From Sialis fuliginosa (lineage: Eukaryota; Arthropoda; Insecta; Megaloptera; Sialidae), in NCBI GenBank assembly GCA_961205875.1, contig OY540815.1, forward strand, positions 2,666,001 through 2,730,000: 64,000 nucleotides of DNA, in the 5' to 3' direction. This document shows, one piece after another, positions 24,061 through 35,300 of the stretch; within the stretch, counting starts at the first letter, position 1; every line of letters begins with the position of its first letter. The notes under the pieces were generated by a model that saw nothing but the letters and a program-made list of their open reading frames with translations, was not told the DNA's origin and did no database searches. A program made the position numbers and the translations under genes.

Positions 24061-24995
24061 TCTTTCACCATACAAAATAATTTTCATAATATCACCACTG
24101 TTTTAATACCGTTGGTATTTACCTACAACGCGTGCACGAAATTTGTCAAAGTCTTCAACAGTGTTGCCAGAACGTATTTTTTAGTACGGTTTTCGTACTA
24201 TTCATGATCCGACCGTACCCAAGGTATATAAAGACAAGGTAGTCTCAACAATTCCTTGACCAATCAGCGTTGGCGCGGGAATTGACGTCACCTGGGGGAT
24301 ATATTCAAATGTCATAAATTTTTAATTGAATATTAATTATAAAAAAATCCTTTATTCATTCTTGTTTTCGTATTTTTTGATATTTTAACAACACATACAA
24401 TCAAATAAGTACAAATTCGACATTGTAAAATCATAAAAAAGCTGTCAAAGACAATTTGATGAATTCCTGAAGCATCATTTTTACTATTCTTAAGTTGGCA
24501 ATACATTATATGATTCTGACAGCACTTTATGATTTTTCTATGTCGAATTTGTACTTATTTGATTGTATGTGTTGTTAAAATATCAAAAAATACGAAAACA
24601 AGAATAAATAAAGGAATTTTTTGTAATTAATATTCTATTAAAAATTTATGACATTTAAATAGATCCCCCAGGTGACGTCAATTCCCGCGTCAACGCTGAT
24701 TGGTCAAGGAATTGTTGAGACTACCTTGTCTTTATATACCTTGATGTCCGGTATCATAAAGGACCTAACAAATTTGTTAGCTAACAAACACTTTCAACTG
24801 AGGTATCAAACATATATGACAGTTCTTTTGGAGTTTGTTGATGACTTTGACAAGTTTCGCGCACGCGTTGAAGGTAAATACAAACGGTATTAAAACAGTG
24901 GTGATGTTATGAAAATTATTTTGTACGGTCAAAGATGCCAACTGTGTTACAATTAATTGAAGTGTCACTGCTCTAAATTCCATAACTAATCCATA
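24061..24995. repeat. Inverted repeat flanking MITE copy 2
   Basis: 24067-24165 (including ACCACTGTTTTAATACCGTT and ACGCGTGCACGAAATTTGTC) is repeated in reverse complement at about 24830-24930. The palindromic MITE copy 2 lies between the arms, suggesting insertion into an older palindrome. ORFs of 73 and 122 codons here come from the repeat. Confidence 0.6.
24220..24743. mobile_element. Palindromic MITE with promoter-like arms, copy 2
   Basis: 524 bp, with the same ends as copy 1 (CAAGGTATATAAAG / TTTATATACCTTG) and TGACGTCA in both arms. The central 100 bp is inverted relative to copy 1, as expected if the orientation of such a palindrome is arbitrary. Confidence 0.85.
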
Positions 24996-25003
24996 GATAA
25001 TAG

Positions 25004-25863
25004 CATGGGCGTAGCCAGGATTTTGTTCAGGGGGGGGCAAATTTTTTTTTTGAAACCGATTGATCGTCGTGTTTTGCCTAGTATTGAAAAAATTAACATT
25101 TTCATTATTTATTATATCTCTAGATAGGTGCGCAAAAAGTAACAATGAAAAGTCATTATTTTTTTTATTTCTTCTTTTATTTTCGCCACATTTTTTTCAA
25201 TCAATTAAATTTATATGTATGTGCATATCTTTTTGAATACAAAATCCTCTACAAAAATGTACTCTACGTTGCTATTTTGGTGTTTTTTTTTATTTAATGT
25301 AAAAAATCGATCTAATTTGAATTGATAATATACTTAAAAAAAAAACTTTTTTTTTGTATAAAAAAGATAAAAATAGTTTACCCGCTTTAACAAGAGATTA
25401 CAATAAAAAAAACAATGATATTTAAATTTTCGAATCTAAAAATGTCAATATTTAGCCAATGAACTGATTAATTTGTTACTCTTACTTCACGAGCTAGGGG
25501 GAGGGGCAAGCGTCCCCCCTTACCCATGCTTTTGTGGGTTGTTATTTTAACACAAAACACAGTTTTCACTGTTGCCAATACTGCGACCTTTGCCTTTAGG
25601 TGTTTTTATTTTATTTTTAATTTTCCCTGATATTTTAGTTTACATGTAAAAATAAATGATTGTGATTAAAAAAAACTTTGATATTTTATTTTCTGGATCC
25701 AAAATATAAATTTACGTTCAAAAATTCAATGGACATCATAGAAGTCTAGAAATATCCCTGTTTGGACAATAATACTGATTTACTTATTACTTTTTGTCCA
25801 CAAGCTAGGGGGGGGGGGGGGCAAGCGCCCCCCCCCCCCTGCCCCACCCTGGTTACGCCCATG
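25004..25863. mobile_element. hAT-type element (CATGGGCGTAGCCAGG), 860 bp
   Basis: The inverted ends are CATGGGCGTAGCCAGG and CCTGGTTACGCCCATG. The flanking 8-mers GATAATAG and GATACTAG differ at one position. Subterminal poly-G and poly-C runs are typical of these MITEs. No transposase ORF. Confidence 0.75.
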
Positions 25864-25940
25864 GATACTAGTACAGTATTAATCTATATACATATAATAA
25901 CATGTCCTGACTGATTCATCATCGCCCAGCCGAAACCCCT

Positions 25941-27410
25941 GGTCCTGGAAACGTGAAATTTTAAGGGTATCTTCCTTTTATGATAACCACCCACTAAGAA
26001 AGGATTTTTCGATAATCAACCCCTAAGGGGGTAAAATAGGGTGTTAAAGTTTGTATGAAAAAAATATTTTTTGGTCCTAGAAACGTGAAATTTTAAGGGT
26101 GTCTTCCTTTTATGACGTAACCACCCACTAAGAAAGGATTTTTCGATAATCAACCCCTAAGGGGGTAAAAGAGGGTGTAAAAGTTTGTATGAAAAAAATA
26201 TTTTTTGGTCCTAGAAACGTGAAATTTTAAGGGTGTCTTCATTTTATGACGTAACCACCCACTAAGAAAGGATTTTTCGATAATCAACCCCTAAGGGGGT
26301 AAAAGAGGGTGTAAAAGTTTGTATGAAAAAAATATTTTTTGGTCCTAAAAACGTGAAATTTTAAGGGTGTCTTCATTTTATGACGTAACCACCCACTAAG
26401 AAAGGATTTTTCGATAATCAACCCCTAAGGGGGTAAAAGAGGGTGTAAAAGTTTGTATAGAAAAATATTTTTTGGTCCTAGAAACGTGAAATTTTAAGGG
26501 TGTCTTCCTTTTATGGCGTAACCATTATTATTATTTTTCGATAATCAACCCCTAAGGGGGTAAAAGAGGGTGTAAAAGTTTGTATGAAAAAAATATTTTT
26601 TGGTCCTAGAAACGTGAAATTTTAAGGGTGTCTTCCTTTTATGACGTAACTACCCACTAAGAAAGGATTTTTCGATAATCAACCCCTAAGAGGTTAAAAG
26701 AGGGTATAAAAGTTTGTATGGAAAAAATATTTTTTGGTCCTAGAAACGTGAAATTTTAAGAGTGTCTTCCTTTTATGACGTAACCACCCACTACGAAAGG
26801 ATTTTTCGATAATCAACCCCTAAGGAGGTAAAGAGGCTGTAAAAGTTTGTATGGGAAATATATTTTTTGGTCGGATTTACTTGAAACTTAAAATAAATAC
26901 TCTTCAATACATACAATGAAACACGTATTTCAAGCTTTTCCAAAATTAACTCCTTAAGGGGGTGGATAAGTTTGTATGGGAAAAATATTTTTTGGTCGGA
27001 TTTACTTGAAACTTAAAATAAATACTCTTCAATACAAACAATGAAACACGTATTTCAAGCTTTTCCAAAATTAACTCCTTAAGGGGGTGCAAGGGGGTGG
27101 ATAAGTTTGTATAGGAAAAATATTTTTTGGTCAGATTTACTTGAAACTTAAAATATATACTCTTCAATACGAACAATGAAACACATGTTTCAGCTTTTTC
27201 CAAAATTAAACCCTTAAATGGGGTAAGAGGGTGTAAAAGTTTGTATGGGAAAAATATTTTTTTGTCGGATTTACTTGAAAAACTTAATATAAATACTCTT
27301 CAATAGAAACAATTGAACACGTATTTTAACATTTTCCAAAATTAAACACTTAAAGGGGGTTGCAAGGGGGTGAAAAAAGTTTGTATGAGAAAAGCATTTT
27401 TTTTTTGTAT
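25941..27410 (+). repeat. 134-bp tandem repeat array with a diverged tail
   Basis: Seven units begin GGTCCTAGAAACGTG (25941, 26073, 26207, 26341, 26474, 26602, 26737), so the period is 133-134 bp with one shortened unit. Each contains GATTTTTCGATAATCAACCC and ends AAAAATATTTTTTG. From 26869 four related but different units continue (GGATTTACTTGAAACTTAAA, then CCTTAAGGGGGTG). Non-coding; the 85-codon minus ORF is repeat-derived. Confidence 0.85.
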
Positions 27411-27781
27411 TCACTCGAATGAAACTAGGCACAGATACTTTTTTCGATGTTTTTATACTGTAGGTTATAAGTTGTTTTTAAATATTTTCATTTGATATTG
27501 ATAGTGTACTGAGTTTTAAATCTAAATTTTTATTATTTTATTATTATAAATTATAGTTTTAAACAAGTGTTTTTTTATGTGTAACCAATAAATGTATTTT
27601 CTTTAAGCATTGATTTCTGACATCATTTTAAAGTTTTTATGAAGAAATATTATATGTAATAATTTGTGCTTCTGTAATAAACAATAATATTAACTTTTTT
27701 TAAATACAAATATCCAAAAATTCGAAATAATTTGAAAAAAAACTTAATATATATGAAATTACGTTTAAAGGTTCCTCAGGG

Positions 27782-27850
27782 TGACGTCATTACACGCAGC
27801 CGCTGATTGGTCAAAAAGTTATGAGGCAACCTATACATATACTAACCTTG
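27782..27850 (+). promoter_or_regulatory. Diverged CRE-CCAAT-TATA module
   Basis: TGACGTCA at 27782-27789, CGCTGATTGGTCAA, and TATACATATACTAACCTTGG follow one another as in the arms of the palindromic MITE. The AT-rich sequence before it (27411-27781) shows nothing else. Inferred regulatory potential only. Confidence 0.4.
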
Positions 27851-28009
27851 GTTTTTATCATATACATATAAAAGACATGCGCAGCCGAGGCTTTCTTAAC
27901 TTATGAGACAGATATATCTTTTCCCAATAATGCTATCACCTAGTCATGGGGACGATATAGAATGCGCGATATAGTCTTATTATATATATGGTTTTTATAT
28001 ACCTTGACC

Positions 28010-28533
28010 CAAGGTATATAAAGACAAGGTAGTCTCAACAATTCCTTGGCCAATCAGCTTTGACGCGGGAATTGACGTCACCTGGGGGATCTATTTAAAT
28101 GTCATAAATTTTTAATAGAATATTAATTACAAAAAATTCCTTTATTTATTCTTGTTTTCGTATTTTTTGATATTTTAACAACACATACAATCAAATAAGT
28201 ACAAATTCGACATAGAAAAATCACAAAGTGCTGTCAGAATCATATAATGTATTGCCAACTTAAGAATAGTAAAAATGATGCTTCAGGAATTCATCAAATT
28301 GTCTTTGACAGCTTTTTTATGATTTTACAATGTCGAATTTGTACTTATTTGATTGTATGTGTTGTTAAAATATCAAAAAATACGAAAACAAGAATGAATA
28401 AAGGATTTTTTTATAATTAATATTTAATTAAAAATTTATGACATTTGAATATATCCCCCAGGTGACGTCAATTCCCGCGCCAACGCTGATTGGTCAAGGA
28501 ATTGTTGAGACTACCTTGTCTTTATATACCTTG
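28010..28533. mobile_element. Palindromic MITE with promoter-like arms, copy 3
   Basis: 524 bp, nearly identical to copies 1 and 2, with TGACGTCA in both arms. A short remnant of its own end (TTTATATACCTTGACC) adjoins the left side. The right arm points toward DES1, whose start codon is 762 bp away. The interval 28534-29294 is AT-rich and shows no clear promoter of its own. Confidence 0.85.
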
Positions 28534-29294
28534 ACCTTGACCCGCCTCACCCTAAAAAATCAGTGGTCTTGAACAAATACAATGATTGTAATAATCGTAA
28601 TAATCTTGTAACAATTATATTATTAATAATAAGTTTAAATTCTGTACATTCCAGAAAAATTAACGTACTACATAATTGTTAATTGTCACTAATCAGTATT
28701 TTTTTATAATCTAGTTTAGTCATGTTGTTTGTTTAATATTCAATACAAAAATTATAGATAAGGTAATCATTGTATGTATTACAAATAATAATACAAATAT
28801 GGAAATTATTATGATTATGGAATACAATACACAATAAAAAACAAATACAAAAAGTTATAATATTTGCTTCGAAATACAAGATAAACAATTTTTATATTCA
28901 TATTCTCAGTACATACTGATAATAAAAGTGAATAATAGGTTATCGTTTTAATCAATTTAATCGATATATTGTACGCATTTTATATAACATTCTAAATAAA
29001 TTTTGACAACCCCTGTACTCTGACCGTTCTTTTAAATAAACATCAACGAACGTGAAGCATACCTATGTCATGAAGTTTAATGATTCTGTTAGTAATTACA
29101 ATTAGTATAAAATAATTGTTATGTGATCAAGGTTCGTATTATCCACATCTGTATATTCTATAAATATTATTTTTTATTATCTGATAACTTGTCATAACTA
29201 TTTTTTACCGGCATTAGCATGTGATAGAACCGCACGAAATCATTAAAAAGTTATTTAGTAATTATGTTGTGTTATTGTAGTTATTTATTTAATA

Positions 29295-29376
29295 ATGGGT
29301 GCTCACGTATCGAGGACTGACTTTGAATGGACCTATACAGACGAACCCCATGCGACACGAAGGAAAGAAATTTTAG
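29295..29376 (+). CDS. ifc: DES1 exon 1
   Basis: Start codon in the context AATAATGG; 27 codons plus one base. The donor is GTATGT and the frame resumes after a TTTCAG acceptor with the alanine of [11 protein letters not shown]. Too short for the usual ORF cutoff. Confidence 0.93.
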
Positions 29377-32300
29377 GTATGTAAAGAAACACTTTTTAAA
29401 TAATTTACACTCATGTTAATAATTTCTGTATTTCAGCTAAATATCCTGAAATAAAACAACTGTTCGGGTCAGACCCAAACTTTAAATGGGTCGTCACCGG
29501 AATGGTCCTGACACAGTTAGTGTTAATGTATATAATACAGGATAAATCGTGGCCGGTTTTGATACTGACAGCGTACTTTATCGGAGGAGTAATTAATCAC
29601 TCTCTCATGTTAGCCGTTCATGAGATATCTCATAATTTAGCCTTTGGACATGCTAGGCCGTTATCGAATCGACTGTTTGGGTTCTTTGCGAACTTACCAA
29701 TAGGAATACCTGTTTCGATCAGCTTTAAAAAATATCATCTCGAACATCACAGGGTAAGGGATTTTTCATGAACCGCTCATCTGATCAATTTGAGATTTTT
29801 GATGCGCTTTAATCAAGAATTTCTTGCATTCCAGTGCAAGTTTCAGATTGAAGAATTCATATTTTTTGTTTTACGGTTTTTCGAAGCTGAATTTATTATT
29901 TTTTATTTTGAAATATTTGCCTTTTCTGTAAAATTAATTAAATATTTACTATTCAACGTTGTTAAAATTCATAGGGCATCTTCAGATATCTATAAATGCA
30001 TATGTGAAGTTTCGAAACAATACTTCAAATGGTTACTGTGAAAAGAAATCCTAAAACACACTTTTTTCAGTATCAAGGCGATGAAATAATGGATACGGAT
30101 ATACCGACGCTTCTTGAAGCTAAACTGTTCTGCACAACGTTTGGAAAGTTCATCTGGCTTGTGTTGCAGCCATTCTTCTATGCATTTAGACCACTAGTTA
30201 CGTATCCAAAGAAGCCTACATTCTTAGAGTTTGTGAATTTGATAATACAACTAATCTTTGATGGGATCGTCTGGTATTATTTAGGTAAGTGAAATTGCTG
30301 ATCTCCTGATACTTGTTTTGTATTATTCATTCAAATTTGAGTTATTTATTATATTCTGTTGTTCTGACCTCCTAATACTAATTACTTTTTTTTACATACA
30401 TGAAATGTACTGTAATAAAAGTATAGTGATCATGAAAATATTCGAGTTCAAGTTTCCTCATTTATTTAAAAATGATGTTCATCTCTATGACTATAATACA
30501 AGAAATAGAGGTGACTTAAAAATAATACAAACACGCCTTAATACTGTTTATAACGGAGTCCATAACTCAATAATAAAAATAACTCGCTAACGAAATTAAA
30601 TATCTACCACTAAATATATTTAAAAAGAAATTTAAGTTGCTCTTGTTGGATAAGTCTAATTATAAAATTAAAGAATTTTATTCTAAATGTACTTACTAAG
30701 TAGGGTTTGCAATCCCGCAGACTTTTTTTTCTCGCGGGAAATCCTCAAATCCCGCGGGATCCCGCAGTTTTTCCAAAAATTTTGTTATTCATACTTAAAG
30801 TTACTATTATTTAGTTTACATGACAATTAACTAATGAAAAATATTTTCATAGTGGTAACATATGATATGTAAACGTAACTCATACCGTATAAACCGATGT
30901 AAAATCCATAAAATACACCTGTAAATAGGAGGTTGTCTAATATGTTAGGTACAAGGACAAGATGCTTCTAACTACTTTTGTCTTTTTGTTCGATTATCCA
31001 TTTCAATTTTTTTAACTCCTTCGTTGCGTATAAATTAGCCCTTGTTTTATACGTAGGTCACCTTTTACGCCGCGCCGGTATATACTAGGGTGTTTTTTTT
31101 TTATTTCTTCGATCCCGCAGGCCTATGTCTTAGATTTGGATCAAAAGTTAATTGTCCCAAAATTTCAAACTCATAGATCAAACCTGTGAATGGCGCAAAC
31201 CGAGTCTTTTTCCCATTTGATTAACATGGGAAAAATTACTTTTTTACTTACGTGTGAATATCTCGTTGAAAACAATTTTTTTTGATAATTTCTCAGGGGA
31301 ATATTTTGTAGAGAATTAAGTGCTCAATTCATAAATCCAATAAATTTTAAGAAATCCTTGTTTAAAAATTATCATAAAAATTGGATTTTACTTTTTATGA
31401 TAATGTTTAAACGAACATATCTTTAAAAATATTCGATCTATGATTTGAGCACTTGGGATTTTTTTTGTAAGAAATTTAATTCTCTTTGATATGCTGCTGT
31501 AAGAAATTAAAATAAATAAATTTTTCAACGAGATATTCACGCATAAGTAAAAAAGTAATTTGTCCCATGTTAATCAAATGGGAAAATGACTCGGTTTGCG
31601 CCGTCCACAGGTTTGATCTATAAGTCTGAAATTTTGGGACAATTAAGTTTTGATCCAAAGCTAATACATAGGCTAGCGGGACCGAAAAAATAAAAATAAA
31701 TTAAAAAAAACACCCTAGTATATACGGTATGTCACGTAAAACTAAACCACTAAATATCATTATTTACAGTAACTGTATTTTTTTAACAGTATTGTTCCTA
31801 AAACACAACTGTTGTGTTTTAGGGACAATACTGTTAAAAAAATATCGTGTAGATCGAATTTTGTGTATTAAATTTTTGTGGTTAACTTTCATTTAATCTG
31901 CTATTCTTCTTCTAAATTTTTGTATTTTGTATTTTTTATGTTTTTTTTTTGTAATCTGGGGGCTGTTCGAGCTTCTTTCGTCACCTAAGTCGCCCTCAGT
32001 GTAACCACTTAACTAATCGTGAATAAGAGATATAATTTACTTCACTAGTTTCATATTCAGTCATCTCAACCTTAATTTTTTTTTTCAAAATTGTTACCTT
32101 TTTTTATTCATATTTACGCTTTACAAGTATTCAAAACGCACGAAACTTACAAATTCAATGTTCAAAAAATTCCGCGCGGATCCCTCACTTTCAGTGCGGG
32201 ATCCGCAGATCTCCAAAATGTGCGGGATCCCGCGGGAATGCGGGATCCCGCATTGCGGGATTGCAAACCCTATTACTAAGTACTTGCTTATAAACTTTAT

Positions 32301-35300
32301 ATTTTTATTTTTACTTTTTTTTTATACATCATGAAAAAATTCAAAGTCGAGATTTTAACGAAATTACACGTGATTTTGCTGAGAAATGGGAATGTACACC
32401 TCAAACTACCCCCCAAGGGTTTTTTTAGGGGGTTGAAAAATTTTCCTGAAATTCTTTAGGGTCGATATATACATATATACCGGGTGTTCCAGACCACCCG
32501 TCCACTATGTTTTACGCCCAAACTATTGAAGATAGAGTTTTATGATAAACAATTTACTATATATATCGACCCTAAAGAATTTCAGGAAAATGTTTTCAAC
32601 CTCCTAAAACTCCTCCTTGGGGGGTAGTTTAAGGGGTACATGCCCGTTTCTCAGCAAAATCGAATGGAACGGTATATCCAAAAGTAGATAATTTTAAAGA
32701 TCATAAAAAAGTAAGAAACTTTTGTAAAAAATTTTTTTTCATACATTCAATTGTTTAGAAAATATGGCGACTTGATTTTAAATTTTAGGGTTTCACTAAA
32801 ATTGCTCTAGTTTCGTTAAATACTAATGAAATTTTATTTTTAAAATTTGTTCTGAAAGTAGAAATAACGAACTTTCTAATGATGTATGATTATTTGAGAT
32901 TTGGATAATTTAAAGTGTCATACGTGACATATCAAAAATTCAAAACATCAATTGGGGATAATTCAAAATTTTTAAATGGAATGGTATATCAATTAATACT
33001 TTATCTTAAAAAATATATTTAAATTAACAACTTTTCTTAAGAAAATTTAATTTTAAATTTTAAATTTTATTAAAAAAAATATATAATTTTAAATTAAAAA
33101 TTTTCTTAACAAAAGTTGTTAATTTAAATATATTTTTTAAGATAAAGTACTAATTGATATACCATTCCATTTAAAATTTTTGAATTATCCCCAATTGAAG
33201 TTTTGAATTTTTGATATGTCGCGTATGACACTTTAAATTATCCAAATCTCAAATAATCATACATCATTAGAAAGTTCGTTATTTCTACTTTCAGAACAAA
33301 TTTTAAAAATAAAATTTCATTAGTATTTAACGAAACTAGAGCAATTTTAGTGAAACCCTAAAATTTAGAATCAAGTCGCCATATTTTCTAAACAATTGAA
33401 TGTATGAAAAAAATTTTTTTACAAAAGTTTCTTACTTTTTTATGATTTTTAAAATTATCTACTTTTGGATATACCGTTCTATTTGATTTTACTGAGAAAC
33501 GGGCATGTACCCCTCAAACTACCCTCCAAGGAGGAGTTTTAAGGGGCTGAAAACATTTTCCTGAAATTCTTTAGGGTCGATATAAATAGTAAATTTTTTA
33601 TCATAAAACTCTATCTTCAATAGTTTGGACGTAAAACATAGTGGACGGGTGGTCTGGAACACCCGGTATAGTAAATTTTTTATCATAAAACTATCTTCAA
33701 TAGTTTGGATGTAAAACATAGTGGACGGGTGGTCTGGAACACCCGGTATAATTTATGTTCTGTTCATTTTTCCCCCCAAATTTTTTTTTAGGAAATTGAT
33801 TTTCTTTAATTTTAAAATTTTTTGTTATTTTTTAAACGGTACTAGAAAAAAAAAATTTTAGATACAAGTTATAGAAAATATTATTATCTATAATTTTTGT
33901 TGTAGGTAATCGTATTTAAAAAAAAAATTGTGTAAGGAAATAATCATTTTTTTAAATTTTATTTCAAATATTACATAATAGAAAAAAATGTTTGTAATAA
34001 AAGTTGTAGAGAACGTTGTTATCTATAATTTATGTTCTATTCTTTTTTTTGTAACTTTTATGAATTAATCAAAAAATAATAATTTTAGTTTTTATTTAAA
34101 AATAATTTTGATAATATGATTAATTGACATAGTTATCTTCGAAAATAAAAGCATTTATTCTTACAAGAACTCTTGAAATATTAAACAAATAAGAAGCCAT
34201 TGACAAATGACATTTTTTTTAAACAGAAAAATTATTATAAAAACGTTTGAAATAAAATCACAGAATAAAATTAAAATATATCTCAAACATGAACAAAAAC
34301 AACAATTGATGTAATGTAAGAAAGTGTTAACTTATGTAATTTCTTCTGTATCATGATGTATAAAAAATTCTTGTGCCGACCAGGGCAGTTTATTTTGTAT
34401 TGACTTGCAGGAGGTCGAGTGGTTGGTTACTTACTGATTGGGTCCGTGCTGGCGATGGGGGTCCATCCAGTGGCCGGGCATTTTGTATCGGAGCACTACA
34501 TGTTCCACAAGGGCTTTGAGACGTACAGCTACTACGGGCCCCTCAACTTCATTACGTTTAATGTCGGGTACCACAACGAGCATCACGACTTCCCGTCCGT
34601 GCCTGGGTCCAGATTACCAGAGGTTAGTTTATTTGTCTGATTGTTTGTTTATCTACAGGAAATTAAATTAAGGGGGAAAGTCATTGTGATGGGTTAAAAA
34701 ATTGTCAATGTTTAGGAATTTTTTTCACATGTATAGCTAATTATTTTAGGATCGGGTAGAGGACATTTTATTAAGTATATAGTTAACTTATTCAGTACCA
34801 ATTTTTATTGAAAAATATTTAAAATTTACGTTACGAGCCTCAATGTGACAACCAAAAAAAAAATTTTTGTCCCTGGTTCCATTAAAATTTCGGGATTGGC
34901 TATCAAAAAAAAAAAATATTTTATCAATATCTATATGAATGTAGCTATGGTTACATGTAGCCGTTTTTTAATTTAATTTTTTCACAAAATGGCGACGGTT
35001 TTATTTTTATTTTGTGGTCCTGTGTTGGGGTCGCCCCGACATCAAAATTTTGTTGTCGGATCAAACCTACTCATAATCTCGTTATATGAGATGTATGTTT
35101 ATGTTTTAAAATCTATGTGACAATACTGTGAACTTTTGGATTTTATAAATAACATATTTGATCTATATATTTTGTAAAATTATTAATTAGTTTTAAAAAA
35201 ATAGGACTATAAATTAATTGATTTTCTGGAGTTGTAGGAATTTATAACAAAAAAAAAACATGGTTAACTTTGCAAGGGTTTAAAATTTTTTAGATTAAAT

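Larger units (their letters stand above)
30701..32272. mobile_element. hAT-type element (TAGGGTTTGCAATCCCGC), 1572 bp
   Basis: The inverted ends are TAGGGTTTGCAATCCCGC and GCGGGATTGCAAACCCTA, with an exact 8-bp duplication TTACTAAG (30693-30700, 32273-32280). Subterminal repeats of GCGGGATCCCGC occur. No transposase ORF. A second MITE is nested inside. Confidence 0.88.

Noticed and set aside
26946-27203. 85-codon minus-strand ORF with an internal repeat
   Set aside because: Generated by the tandem array; no domain and no splice or start context.
17797-28533. Palindromic 524-bp units considered as densovirus-type terminal hairpins
   Set aside because: No parvoviral genes nearby, three dispersed copies with the same ends, and the arms explain the structure as a MITE.
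29790-30041. 83-codon plus-strand ORF after DES1 exon 2
   Set aside because: Lies in DES1 intron 2; the exon 2 donor and exon 3 acceptor give an exact in-frame join without it.
30318-30590. 90-codon ORF taken at first as an alternative DES1 exon
   Set aside because: Its second half matches the tail of a LINE reverse transcriptase, and the DES1 frame continues correctly into 34411.
31777-31843. Hairpin considered as a microRNA precursor
   Set aside because: One-base loop and almost perfect pairing do not fit a microRNA precursor; kept only as a hairpin.
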